Positions 45,500-57,429 are shown, counted from the stretch's first letter. The stretch is DNA of 64,000 bases from Peribolospora baueri (GCA_029717555.1 JAMDHS010000071.1:1-64000), one strand, 5' to 3'. Numbers and translations are program-made. Notes: generated by a model from the sequence alone, not told the origin.

Positions 45500-48400
45500 T
45501 TAGGCGTGGCGAGTAATAGCGAACTGTAGATAGACGACGAAGGAAGGCGTCAACACAAGATCCGTCCACCATCAATAGGGATCACAGAAAAATAAGCAGT
45601 CGACAATCTGGGCCTCCGACAGCCGCAACCAGTGCGTCACTCACCCTCCGAACGCAACCGTCCGCCCCCGATGTAGCCACCTCGGTATCGTCGAGCCACT
45701 GAACGCCGGTGACACCTCCGGCGTGGACGTTCTTGATGGCGATGTTCCTCATCGGCTTGGCGAGCGACCAGACGTAAACGTTAGTATCGCTAAATGAGGT
45801 TTCGGAGCGTAAAACGGGGGTTAGTGAGAGGAAAAGACGAGCCATTAGTGCATGTAAAGTGTGTCCGCGAGGGACAGCCGCTTGGACCGTCACAACGGCG
45901 AGCTCGCGACCAGCAACGGCTGCTGCCAAGAATAGAAAGATGACAGGCGGTAAAAACTCACAGTGAGCCGCTTACGGCGTGCGTGCCATCGGGGCTCCAG
46001 TCAATAGAGACGACCTTGCCGGTGTGGAAGACCCATTGAGAGAGCTTCACCTGTGTTGGTGTAAACGAAGAAAAGGAAAGCAACCGAAGTGAGTTGGACC
46101 AGTGTGCGCACGGGTGAAATGCACGACCCGCCGCCGCTCACCTTCCTCTCGGAGACATCGTACACCATAATCTTTCCGTTGCTTTCGCCCGCCGCAAGAT
46201 ACTTTCCGTTGGGGGAGAAGGCGAGTGCAGAGAGTGCGCTTCGATTGTTGGCGAGCATGGCGAGCTCTTTGAGAGGAGCACCAGGGGTGTAAGAGTAGAG
46301 ATAGACTTTCGAGTCCTGTGCGACCGGACCAAGGGGCATATAACGTGAGGCGAAGGAACGTACGAGTCTCCGAGCTGGATACTCGTATGCCTCACCTCGC
46401 CACCAACAGCGATCTCTGAGCCGTTCAGGCTAACCGCAATCACAGTGGGATTGTAGTTGACGCGAAGCGTAGAAGCGGGCTTTGCGCTCTCGAAGACTTG
46501 GATGGCGTTGGGAGTGGCCGCGAAGACGACGCCGCCCGAAGTGGCGGAGATTGACTTTGGAAGACCTGCGGTAGCGCTCGAGGTCGTGCTAGGGGTTGAA
46601 GTGAGAGCAGAAAGAAAAGGCGTTGACCAGTCAGGAACGAGAACGTAAGGTAGTGTGCGTAGGGTGTGAACCACAAATGTCTGAACCATCGCCTGGAAGC
46701 TGAATTTACGGGAGACACAAGCTCACCCGAAAGACGAGCCTACAATCTCTCTGATGCTGTCGTCCATGCCAGCGCTAAAGACCTTCTCGCTTCCGCCGCG
46801 GGCAAAAGCGACGACGGCGTTCGAATGTCCGACCCCCTTTAGGGGAGTACACTCGCCCGTTGAGGCGGAGAAGGAGCGTGTGGCACCGTCGTAAGACCCT
46901 GTACGCGAGACGGTACCGGCAAGACGATGAGCAGACCAGGTCGAACCAGACCCAGTTTGGCTCTGGACGTCAGGGGGGAAATCTCGTTCACCTGCAAGCA
47001 GAATCCCGTCCTTGCCTCCGACACTCAAGAAAGCAGAGATGCTCTTGTTGGGACCGTATAACACTTTGCTGGCCTTCCCGGGACTCTTCCGGCTCAGCAC
47101 GTTGAGGTCCCCCGACAAACTCAGCGAGACCGCCTCCTCCTCGTTCAACCACGCGTTCCCCACCTGCTGGTCATCCGCCACCGCCATGCCTTTCGCGTCC
47201 CTCGAAAAGGAGGCGAGGTCGTATGCCTCAACGACCTTGCGCGACTCTAGGTCCCACACTTTCGCAAACCCGTCGGCACCAGAGGAGAGGAGAAAGCGAG
47301 AAGACGGCGAGAAGGATACGGCAAAGATGGAGAAGCCGCTGTGCCCTGACGTCAACTCAAACTTAACCTGGCCGGAGGTGCCGTCGTACACGACAATCTT
47401 GCTATCCGAGCCCGCCGAGGCAAACACCTCGCCCGAAGGCGCATAGGCGACGGACTGGATGAAGCGTGTGTGAGTCTGCGTGGACGAGTTAAACTTGTAG
47501 GGGGCGCCGTGGTAAAAGACGACGGAACAGTCGTCGCTGGGTGATATCGATAAGGCAGAACATGAGAACGTTCAACGAACATAATCTTGATCATTGTTAG
47601 ACTGATCAAAACTTGAAACTGGTGTCGTCTTGCAAGATAGTACCCACCTGGCCGTGGCTGCCCTGAAAGGTCGTTGCGCGCGCACAGCGACGGCGTTGAT
47701 AGGTTTGGAGTGACCAGAAATTTCTCCAACCGAATTGCCGGTGAACGCGTCGAAGACGTGGCCGTACCTAGCAAGATTTGAATTGAAAAACATCGTTGGC
47801 AACGTCAGGATAATAAAGCTTGCATCAGGGACAACAACAAGAGGCGCCATTTGATCTCGACGCCGGCTCACCGCTCACGGCCATCGCCCACGGCGATGAT
47901 GCGCTTGCTCTCGCCGTCCCAAGCCAGGTCGTTGATCCGGCCGGCGACGATCTTGATGTCAAGCTTCTCGACCTGTCAGACAGCGGACGGGATTGGAAAA
48001 ACGGGCCATTAGTATGAGTGGGACTGGAGCCGGCTTGAACGTTGCGCTCGACTGGCCAGGGAGCTTGGCGTGAATATGGCCACGGCTGATCCATGCAGGT
48101 TCAACTCCGACTCCACCCTCCACAAAACCGAGAGTCTCAGCCCCAGCTTGCAAATAATTCAAGGTACGGCACACCTTGTCTTCGCCAACCAGATCCCAGA
48201 CCTTGACGGTGCCGCCCGCATCGGCGCTGGCGACATAATATCCCGAAGGGGAGATCTTGGCGACGGTCGTCGGCTGAGTGTGGCCGGTGAAGGCGAAGGA
48301 CTTGCCGAGCTCCTGTTGCAAATATGCAAGACGCAAGTCAAATAAAAAATTGCGCCCGCAAACAGGTGAACGTTGCAATTCTCCCTCGGACACACGCACC

Positions 48401-48537
48401 TTGAGGTCCCGAACGATGATGGTGCGTCCGTTGGCATAAACGAGCTTGTCGCCTTTGGGACCGACGCCGAGCTTTGTGGCCTGTGCCCGCACGGTGGTGG
48501 GATTGGCAGGGCAGAGCGAGAGGGGCTTGAAAGACAT
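45500..48537 (-). CDS. AIP1: Actin-interacting protein 1 (WD40 repeats; Aip1/WDR1)
   Basis: Cortical-actin factor that works with cofilin to disassemble filaments. It is built of two seven-bladed WD40 propellers. Family landmarks are LGVGPKGDKLVYANGRTIIV, GHTQPTTVAKISPSGYYVAS, GGTVKVWDLVGEDKV, RINDLAWDGESKRIIAVGDG, GHSKPINAVA, SDDCSVVFYHGAPYKF, HTRFIQSVAYAPSGEVFAS, LAFSPNGKYLAAGESNGKI and VTGVQWLDDTEVATSGADGC. There are about nine exons. I end the gene with a 24-nt terminal exon (45500-45523): GCVRR is followed by a perfect GTGAGT donor and splices in phase to FAITRHA and TAA. Without that splice the frame would run to 45582. The usual Trp of the last blade is Phe in this model. It diverges from SLD2 with 347 bp between starts. 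Confidence 0.93.
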
Positions 48538-48884
48538 GTTATGCTCTGCCTGCTAGGAAGGGTGCAACGAGAACGTCGAGGGGAATGGTAGCAAGATGTG
48601 ACAACCTTGTTCTCAGCCCTCGACTTCGCCCCTCGGCTGGCAGCGATCGGGAGCCGGGCGCCACGTGGACGATCCACTCACTGTACACGTCGGCAAGCCA
48701 CTCTACGCGTCGATGGGTCCAGCCGCGTCAGTGGGATCGGCAACCGGCGACGGTGACACCGACCGCGCATATTGATCTCGACGTTCCTTTTCACTTTGCT
48801 TTGCCCTCTCCACTCGTAAACCCTCTACAACGCTCAAGTGGCAGGTGGCTGTGCGCCATATCGTCCGCAAACGAGCGTCTCGTC
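48538..48884. promoter_or_regulatory. Divergent upstream region of AIP1 and SLD2
   Basis: This is a 347 bp head-to-head interval. It includes TCTACGCGTCGATGG near 48703-48717 (an ACGCGT core like the one near RFC4). This is a plausible G1/S element for the replication gene SLD2, by inference only. Confidence 0.4.
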
Positions 48885-51468
48885 ATGTCCGCCGAGGTGC
48901 GCGCCAAGCTCAAAAATTTCCAACGCCAGTTCAAGGCAAAGGTGGGCACCAGAAAGACCGTAGACCGCAGGCAATGAGAGTCACGGCTCAGCGGGCCAAG
49001 CTTTGTTACAGCGACATGCACCGACAACTGACCTTGTCGAGGACGGCCAACTACCGGTCTCTCCCTGTCTTCATTCCTTCACGCATCTCTAGCACGGCCG
49101 CGACCCCACGAAGGCCGATATCCAGCAACACCCCGACATCGCCGAGGCGTACGCTGTCTACAACGCCTCTCGAAAAGGCTCCTCTTCTTCAGCTCTGAGC
49201 GGTAGTGGCACCAGTGTCTCAAAGTACGCTCGTAATCTTACCAATGTATTGCCCTCCTCGTCCTCCGCTTTACCCCAAACGCCGACCAAGGCCAAGACTC
49301 GTCAGGCCCCTAGCACCGGTCTACCGTTCCCCTTCAAGACGCCGGAGCGGCCATCAGCCTCCAAGGCTCGGAGCTACGGGGACGGAGTCACGGACTCGCT
49401 CGCCTCCTCTTCTTCCGCCATGCCCTCTCCCTTTGTTCCTCCTTCTGCTTCCAAACGTTCAGGTTTCGCAAAGAGCACTCTTGCTATTACTCCTCAGAAG
49501 CGCAAATCTCCCTCCCAGGTCTTCGACGTCGGTACCGACCGGGGACAAGGCTCTAGCGCACGTTCATTCGACTTTGTTCCTTCTCCGCACCGCCTTCGGA
49601 ATTTGATTGGCTCTCACTCTATCTCCGGCTCCCCGAACAAGCAGCTCAAAACGGCTTCGGAGCGAAAAGCGGCGGACGAGAGAACGGCGAAAGCGATCGA
49701 GGCGGAGACGATCACCCCCCGGACCAAGGCGAGAAAGAGACTCCGGGGGGAGGATGTGCCCGCAACGCCTGGCGGGGATGGGGCGAGGAGGGCGAGGAAG
49801 GCGAAGAGGGGTAGTGGTGCTTTTGCGGCGCTGCGCAAAGCAGGGCCAGACGGTGGTGGTGTTGGAGACGGAGCCAAGGCTGCGGTGCAGGACGTGACGT
49901 TGGAAATGAGGGAGGACGATGACGACGAAGAGATGCTCGGTCCCTCCCCGTCCAAACCTTTCACCTCGAGCGCGACGTCCGGCGGGCGCGTCTTCACTTC
50001 CTTGTTCGACGAGGACGAGGATGTGGTCGAGTCTCCTGCTTCCTCATCGGCGTCAGCGTCTAACGATGCAGCGCGATTTTATGCGGCTGGATACGACACG
50101 GCTGATCTCAGCTCCGTACGGAGGAACGTTCAGTCTCTGTTCGGTGGCGCTGGTGCCAGGGCAGCCAAGGGCGCAGGCAAGTCAGCTGGCGGTGGCGCTG
50201 TCGAGGACTCGACGACTGCTCGATCGATGGCATCCAGCATTTCTAAGACTGCACCTCTGCTGTCTCTGCGGCGGAAAGGTCTCAGGAAGAAGACATCGCT
50301 CGGCATGCCGCCGCCCAAGGACACTTTCGATGACGTCAAGCCCGATCGCTCTCGTCCAGGACGCTCAATCGACAGGATGGGCCGTCCTCACGCTCGCGTA
50401 GTGTCGGGCCAGGCGACCGCCAGCGACGAGGAAGAGGCTGAAATGTGGGCAGAGATGCACGGTCAGCCCCCCTCCGAGGCCGCCCTGACCCGTCCCGTTC
50501 ACGTCGGCCTGGTTGCTGAAGAGCAAGCCACAGGGAAGGATACGAGGACGGATGCCGACGTCGACGCCGACGCCGCACCTCTGACGGTTCGCGCCCGCCG
50601 TCAAAACCCACGTAACCTAATTCACTACATCGACCTCGATGTCCCCGACGATGAAGACGAAGAGACGGACGGCAACAACCGAACTCGAGCTCATCGACGC
50701 TTGGCGATCCTTCCGTACCAGCGGTATGGTAGCCTTTCGTTATCGCCTTCGAAGGAGATGTGCTCCGAGCCAGAGCGCGCGTCGTCGGCGACTGCCACCG
50801 TGAACTCGTCGGCAGCGGAGGCGGAAGGAGGGGGAGGGTCGTTGGGGGAGATAGGGTTTGGCGAAGGCCATACCTCAGAGGACGAGGAAGAGGTGGAGAA
50901 GCAGCGGATCGGCTTGCCTCTGCTCCATAGCCGACGGAGATCACCTCTGCCTTCTCCACATCAGCATGAGAATGAGGTTGAAGAAGAAGGTGAAGACGAG
51001 GGACGAGCGTCCAAATCAGGACCGTCGGTGTTGGAGTCCCGGTCTTGCTCGAATGAAGGCGCTTTTCCAGATCACTATCCCCAACGGTCCGACGACGATA
51101 ACGACCACGACGGCGGGAAAAAAAGGGTCTTCCGAAAGGACATCTCCGTCGATGTGCCCTTCACCCTGCTGGAGACGCTCTCTCTGCGCTCTCCCGACAA
51201 AGAGAAGCGCCTGGCGTCTGTGCGACGGAAAGAGGAGGAGAAGGTGCAGGTTCTCTTAGGGGAGAAGAAGGCTTCAAAATTGGGGTCGAGCGCGTGGGGA
51301 GGTCGGGGAACGTTTGAAATGAGCGAAGATGAGGAGGACGCGCCGAGGGACGGCGCGGCTGGGGACGAGGACGGGGAGGATGAGGACTGGGCTAGCGAGA
51401 TCAGTTCGGGGGCTTGGGGAGAGGACGCTGGATGGGACTCGGATTTTGAGAAAATTGACTTGGTCTGA
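48885..51468 (+). CDS. SLD2: DNA replication regulator Sld2/Drc1
   Basis: CDK-regulated initiation factor that couples origin licensing to Dpb11 in yeast, and the fungal counterpart of the RECQL4 N-terminus. Exon 1 reads MSAEVRAKLKNFQRQFKAK. Exon 2 continues HGRDPTKADIQQHPDIAEAY, then AVYNASRKG, which is the conserved Sld2 start (FxxxHGRxPxxxDIxxxPxIAxxYxxY). The rest is one long, mostly disordered exon with many SP/TP sites (LPQTPTK, FKTPERP, AITPQKRK, FVPSPHR, ITPRTKARKR, LSPSKE), consistent with CDK control. Later come basic blocks (KKRVFRKDISVDVPFTLLE) and an acidic C-terminus ending WDSDFEKIDLV. Its length, about 770 residues, is longer than the yeast protein. Identification rests mainly on the N-terminal motif. 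Confidence 0.85.
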
Positions 51469-51771
51469 GGGGGGTGTTAACAATGTGAGGCACCCTCGTA
51501 TGTCTTTCCTAGCAAGTCCTTGTCCTTTCCGAACAAGTTTGTTTGAGCACTCCCAAGTCCGTTCGCGAAGCGAAAAAAATATGTTTGGACGAGATGGCAA
51601 AAACTACCTGGACAAGAGGGCGAAGACGGGAAAACCTTTTTGTTCTCCGTCCCCTCGTGCCTTAAGCGACGCTAACGCTCTGCGACTGAAAAAAGAGGTA
51701 GACGGGGAAGGCACGGTTCCGATCGTAAAAGTACAGTGAACAGGTCGCAGAAAGGCCGAAGAGATCGCTGC
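51469..51771. other. Convergent 3' flanks of SLD2 and the BCL7-like gene
   Basis: Three hundred bases between converging stop codons. No feature seen. Confidence 0.45.
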
Positions 51772-52887
51772 TCATCGTGCTTCTTCTCCGCCGTCGTCCT
51801 CCATTCTTACATCCTCAGGACTGGCTGCATCTGGCCCCGCATCGGCTTTCGCTCCCATCTCAACCTTTTCCCCAGTCCCTGCCTTCTCACTAGCCCCTCC
51901 CTCCGGCTCACCATCAGCTTCGTTCGCCACCGCCATCGTATCGCCCTTGTCCTCCTCCATCTTCTCCTCTTCCAGCCCCGCGTCCACACCTGACATTTTC
52001 TGGTCCTCTGTCTCCCTCTTACCATCCTCTGCCCCCGTCAGCGAACTCTCCGCCGGCGGAGGGAGCCCGGAGGACGGGAAAGGAGTGGGCGAAGGCTCCA
52101 TGGACGCGGAGACGGAAGTGGAAGTGCTCAAGATATCTGCAGGGGTCCGACCGAAACCGTCGGGCTTGGTCGCGCTTTCCTTGGTCTGGCCTGGCTCGTG
52201 GTGGGATGGCGGGGGCTTGATGTCACTGTCACTGTTGTTGTTAGTCGTGCTCTGGGTAGCACTTCCGGCCCCAACTGGAGTGTCAGAGACGGGAGGAACA
52301 AGAGTTCCCAGTCCCCCAGAGTAGCTCACGCTCGCAGGGGTATCCGCGCCCGTCGTCCCTGGTCCTTCTGCCTCGCCATCCCCGTCGTCCCCGTCACCGT
52401 CAGGGCCTAGGAGCGTGGGAGTGCCGATGTTAGCGGCGGCAGCAGCAGCGGCAGCAGCGGCGGCGACGTTGCTGGCAATCTCGGGTGGAGCTTCAGTGGG
52501 AAGCCCGTCTTGCACGTCGTTGAATACAATCTCCTCCTTTGTCGACACCCACTTGAGCACCTTGTACGACGGCTGGGAAGGGTTGACCGTCACCCATTTT
52601 CGTTCCCAGTGGCTGCAATGTGACGCAAGAGGGGAAAAAAGAGTGAGCAGAGCGGGGACAGACGCTGCAAATATGAGCTGCTGGGGAGGGCTTCCCACTC
52701 ACATCACCGGCTGGTTGACATTTCTTCGCAGCGCCTCGGACTGGTTGGGAGCGAAGCTGGATCGATGCGCGTCGCGTGCAGGCCACCGCCAAGACGGCCG
52801 TCAGCAGTCCCTCTCTCGCACCTCGCCCAACCAACTCACGCATACGACGTCGAAACGACCGAGCTGCGCACTCACCGACCACCCCAT
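51772..52887 (-). CDS. BCL7-like N-terminal domain protein
   Basis: Three exons. The first is MGWS (donor TCG|GTGAGT at 52887-52876). The second starts after CAACCAG with SEALRRNVNQPV, and the third continues IHWERKWVTVNPSQPSYKVL, then KWVSTKEE. The block W-E-[RK]-K-W-V-T-V, then K-x-x-K-W-V, matches the conserved N-terminal box of animal BCL7 proteins ([22 protein letters not shown]), which are SWI/SNF (BAF) subunits. The remainder, about 270 residues, is disordered: a run of about 12 alanines, then Ser/Pro/Thr-rich sequence and a Glu/Asp-rich tail ending MEDDGGEEAR. The role in fungal chromatin remodelling is inference from this short motif. The start lies 260 bp from that of MTM1. Confidence 0.7.
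52405..52465 (-). repeat. Alanine-coding GCN run in the BCL7-like gene
   Basis: Imperfect GCN repeats encode about 12 consecutive alanines. These are mixed codons rather than a pure triplet run, so the alanine tract appears to be kept at protein level. Confidence 0.7.
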
Positions 52888-53147
52888 CGCGAAGACATTG
52901 TGGGCTGTCACCGCCAGTGCTCGTGTCGTCGAAAGGTGGATGGACGGATGGTAAGTTGTCTGTCGCTGGGCGCGTGAACGTCCACCGATCGCTCCCTATC
53001 TCCGCCTAACCGCGTGCGTTATCTCCGTGCGGCCCGAGCAGAAGACCGTCGATTAAAATGTCGGCAACGTGACTCTCCTCTCCCACTTCGCCGCCACCAC
53101 CACCACCACCGCTTTGCTATCCTTTCTACTTCCTCCTTCCTCCGACC

Positions 53148-55220
53148 ATGGCAGAGGAAGAACTCGAGGCCATTCTCCCCGTCGCAGACGTGGACCTCGA
53201 GCAGGAGGTGGTCTACGCCCGCCACGCTCATCCTCCCGGCTCCGGCTCCTCGGACGGTGGCGAGCGCTGGGACCACCACCGTCGGCCGTCTGTGGGCAAG
53301 AAGGCCGTCGCCGCTATCACCGGCTCTGTCGCCGTGTCTTTGATCAGTGAGCAGCATAGGCAGGTTGGAACATTGTGCAGTTCTTGAAGTCAGCGCTGAC
53401 CGGTTACTTTTTGTGCTGCTCCCTCCGCTCAGTGACTCCCTTCGACGTCGTCAAGACACGGCTGCAGACCCAGGCCGTACCTGAACCTCTCTTCCTCCCC
53501 TCCTCACACCTAGCTGCTCCGCAGCCGCCACGACCAGCATGGCCAGAAGAGCTTTCTTCGAAGGCCGGACCGTCGTCCTCACCTTCCTCGTCCACCTCCT
53601 CTTCAACAGTCGCACGGGGGACACGCTCTAGCCGGCCGCCAGCCACATGCTGTCAACCCACCTTCTTTACGACGAACCACCACGAACGGAATTTGCTATG
53701 TCGGTTTGACCCGCGAGTTGACCACATATTTCCATCAACCACCCCTGCAAATCAAGCGTACGCACAGTCCCTGCCCTCGTCCACATCGGCGAGCGCGAGC
53801 GCACAGAGCCTCGGGAAAGGCAAAGGAGTTGGGGCCTCTCTAGGCTCTTCGTCCTCCAGCTTACACGGAGCATCTTCTTCTTCAACACCTGCAGCTACGC
53901 TCCGTTTCCCTGCCGTTTCGCGATTTTTCCCCACCTTCACACCTTCACCCTCTATCGTTCACACGTCAGCACACGGCACTGGCGCAGGCGTCGCCGTGCT
54001 CTCTCCCGACTGTCTCTTTCCAGACCAGGGCACTGCGCAGGCGGAGCTCGAGCATTGGGCCAAAGATCGGAGGCTTACGGGGTTTGTGGACGGTATGAGG
54101 AAGATCCTCAAATGGGAGGGCGTGAGAGGGCTGTGGAGAGGTCTTAGTCCAACGTTGTAAGTTGTCCAGCTCGGAGACGGCCCGTTCGAAGAGATTTAAC
54201 CTCTGCAAGGGCGCCTTGCTAACTTTCCTCATATAAACCTACTGTTTTAGAGTGATGACGGTCCCGTCCAACGTTGTCTACATGACGACCTACGACCATC
54301 TGCGCGACATTTTCATGTCCTACGAACCACCACCACAAATACCCAGCCTGTCGCCCACCACTCCCAAGCCCATCTCCACCGCCGCAGCGACGCCTATTAC
54401 CAACACCATCACCGTCCATTCTGCTCTTTCCGCTCTCTCAGCAGGTATCATTGCCCGCACTCTCTCCGCTACCATCGTCTCGCCTTTGGAGCTCATCCGG
54501 ACACGCCTCCAGGCGAGCCATGCGCGTACCTCGGCAGTGGTTCTTGCGCAGATTGTGCAAATGGTCCGCACAGAAGGCCCACAGAGTCTCTGGAAGGGCC
54601 TCAGCCCCACACTTTGGAGGGATGTGCCGTTCTCCGGAATTTATTTTGCCGGGTACGAGGGTATTAAGAGGGCGTTGACGGGTGGAAAGGGAATGGGCGA
54701 GGGGACGACGGGCGGAAACAGCGGAGAGGAGTTTAGCGTCGCGTTTATTAGTGGCGCAATTAGCGGATCGGTGAGTTGCGCAGATGGGGCAATGAGATGA
54801 AATCGGATTTGCTGCAAGACCGATTGCTCGGGCTTCGCTGACCGTTCGTTTTCCCCACTCCTCTTTTCTGATTTTCAGGTCGCCGCCACCATCACTCACC
54901 CTTTCGATGTGATCAAAACTCACCGACAAGTAGAGTTCTCTAACAATGTGACCCCTTCGCCGCCTCTTCCGCCCGCGTCCACTACACCACCACTACCGGC
55001 CTCTTCGACTTCTCCTTATCCGTCAGCCTCTAGCCCGAGTCCTTCTCTGAACCCAAGGCCAACAAGCACATTCGCGTTCTTCTCGCGCATCGTACGACAA
55101 GAAGGCTTCCAGGGCCTCTTTAGAGGCCTCACTCCTCGCGTAGCCAAAGTGTCCCCCGCTTGCGGAATCATGATCGGCACGTACGAGCTCATGGGCAAGG
55201 CGCTCGTCCGTGAGGAGTAG
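53148..55220 (+). CDS. MTM1: Mitochondrial carrier Mtm1 (SLC25A39/40 family)
   Basis: Inner-membrane carrier. Animal SLC25A39 imports glutathione, and yeast Mtm1 affects Mn/Fe handling and SOD2. Three carrier signatures appear in order: TPFDVVKTRLQTQ, SPLELIRTRLQ and HPFDVIKTHRQ. Matching G-rich helices are GMRKILKWEGVRGLWRGLSP, MVRTEGPQSLWKGLSPTLWR and RIVRQEGFQGLFRGLTPR. After repeat 1 a long matrix loop contains TCCQPTFFTTNHHERNLLC, Cys-rich as in the SLC25A39 loop. It is followed by Ser/Ala-rich filler that makes this loop unusually long. The third repeat also has a Ser/Pro-rich insert. There are four exons. The start MAEEELEAIL has no cleavable presequence, as usual for carriers. Confidence 0.92.
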
Positions 55221-55936
55221 ACCCCGCTCTCCACCCGCTCAAGTACGCCATAGAACGTCTGATGTGTTAGGTATATTCCGTCCGTGATGGGAACTTTGCC
55301 CGTCCCCCTCCCTCGCCAACATCTTACAAGCATGTAGACGGATTCAGTCTCGCTTTGCTGCTCAAAACACACGGATCGTATAGATTTGTTCGTGAGGGAC
55401 GGACTAGTGATGAGGTCTTCCATCTTCCTGGTGAAAGAACCTTGGCGAAAGCGAGTGGTGTACACACGGAGCGCGGTTTGGCCAGCTACACGCCGTACCT
55501 ATGTTCAGCGTTCAGCGACATATATCCGTTCTCCATCATATGTCCATCTCGATTCGCAGCATTTCAAACTCAATTCAATTCAGTCCTTTTGGAATCAACC
55601 AGACACAGGGAAGCAGGGAACATGGGGGCATGATTTTGACTGTAAACGTTGCGCTGGAAGACAGGTTGCGGAGGCCGGTGGAAAGGAGACGAGAAGGACG
55701 AGTTGAGACTTGCTTTTGCAAAGGCGAGGAGCTGACGATAGGAACGAGTCGGACCTAACCCCCCCCCCGGCGGAATTGGCGCCAAGAACTAAATGGACAG
55801 GATGAGCCGGTTGAGGGAACAGAGAACGCATGCATGAGGTTTTGGGGATGAGCGAGTAGGATGATGCCCTTGGCTTTCAAAGGCGACAGAGGTTAGGCAG
55901 CGAGGCAGCGTCATAAAGGAGAAGGTGAATAGCGGG
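55221..55936. other. Convergent 3' flanks of MTM1 and the F-box-like gene
   Basis: About 700 bp containing a run of 10 C near 55759-55768. Short overlapping open frames have no recognisable content. Confidence 0.45.
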
Positions 55937-56793
55937 TTAACCAGTCTCGCTCAGAAGCGCCCGCTCGAGCCATTTCTTCCACATATGATCAGTGCGTTTG
56001 ATTGCCTTGGCATTAGGCATCTGCCCACCTAAGCTCCGCCACGCGGTGGTCAGAAGGCCGGGCTGTTGGACGACGGTGGAGGCCGAGGAACCTTTCACCA
56101 ACAGAGATAGGTGCACGGATTTCAGGGACGCCTTCTCTTGCAAGTCTTTCAGAAGCGTGACAAGCATCTTGCGAGCGCAGGCATCCCAATCTGGCTCCGA
56201 CGTCCGAGTCAGATGAACACTCTCCAGCTGAGGCATGTCGATGAGCTTAGGCATGTACGACGAAGCCGTGTGGGGAGGGCTCCACAGGTGCAAAGTCGTA
56301 ACTTGACGTAGGAGTGTGCAACCGACATTGAGGGAGTGGCCGATAGTGAGATCCAACGTCGGCCCTTTCCGAGGCAGCCTCAAGAAACCAGTGTGGCAGA
56401 AGACGAGACGTGGATGGAGGCCAAGCGATAGCAGCTCATCACAACGCATAAAGAGCTCCTTACATACCGGGTTGCCTGGCCCATGAGACTGTCGGGAAGG
56501 TCTTCGAAGCAGCCATGGTGCTTCAAGCGTATCGGCGCGTGAAAGGTCCGACCGCCGATCCAGAGATGGCGGACTTCGGTGCCTATGGATGGCTTTCTCA
56601 TGACCAACAGGGCGAAGGCCTGGAAAGCGCGCATAGTGTGCAATGAAACGACCCGATAAAGGCGCCGGCCGACCTTTTTGTGGGTGTAGCGGTTGACGAG
56701 TGAGAGGTTGAGAAGCTGCCATGAAGGGGAAGACTCGATCGCCTTGTCGAAGACATAATCAACCAGTTCAACCGGAAGCGAGGAGAGGGGCAT
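55937..56793 (-). CDS. F-box-like protein, unknown target
   Basis: The N-terminus MPLSSLPVELVDYVFDKAIE, followed by WQLLNLSLVNRYTHKKVGRRLYRVV, has the LPxELxxxIxx...L...SLVNR layout of fungal F-box-like domains, which link substrates to SCF ubiquitin ligases. One intron of about 88 nt is inferred. GQATR reaches donor CG|GTATGTAAG, and acceptor TTGAG rejoins in phase at LPRKGPTLDLTIG. The C-terminal half has leucine-rich segments (LRQVTTLHLWSPP, MPQLESVHLTRTSEPD, SLKSVHLSLLVKG) typical of such proteins. It is short for the class. No substrate can be suggested. Confidence 0.7.
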
Positions 56794-57429
56794 TTTGACA
56801 GAGGGAAACAGAACAAGCAAGGTCAGAGATGCGAGGGAGGCGGAAAAAAAGAGGAGGGTGGTGGTTGGGAGGAGACAATAGCTCGTCGTCCATCCGGGTT
56901 GTGACGTGCTTTATCTGATAGGCAGTGCACCCGTAAACGCCCCGAGCTTTTCCCTTCTCCCAGCGAACCGTCGGGAGGACCAAAAGAAAACAAAACTACG
57001 TATGCATGTATTAGATTCTGTCCGTCGGGTGATTACGAAGAACACGAGAGGCAGGGAAGGAGGCGGATGATGGTGATTGCAGTCACGTTTGGACAAACGG
57101 AGACACCTCCGCTACGTATCGAGGAGGCATGGGGAGGAGGGCAGTCGAAAGAAAAAAAAATAAAAATAAAAAAATAAAAAAATAAAAAAAATAAAAAAAG
57201 GAGGAGCTCAGACGGACGCTTGGCAGAGGCAAGGTGTGGGAGAACGACGTAGACATTTGCGAGGAGTGTGTCCGCCCTCGAGCCTTGCAGAGCGCGGGCC
57301 AGCATTTTTCTCACCGACGTGCCCACACCACAGGACGATCAGATCAGATGAGACGAGACGAGTGCAGACGAGAGAACAGCGACGCACAGAGCTATAGAAG
57401 CATACCTCGATCCATCATCGATCGATCGA
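56794..57429. other. Upstream region of the F-box-like gene
   Basis: About 640 bp between two tandem minus-strand genes. It contains an A-rich low-complexity tract at 57152-57199 and an ATCG run near 57414-57432 that reaches the FMP25 stop codon. Confidence 0.5.
57152..57199. repeat. A-rich tract with regularly spaced T
   Basis: Runs of 5-9 A broken by single T over 48 bp, in otherwise GC-rich DNA, about 360 bp upstream of the F-box-like start. It could act as a nucleosome-excluding poly(dA:dT) element or be a simple microsatellite. Confidence 0.7.
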
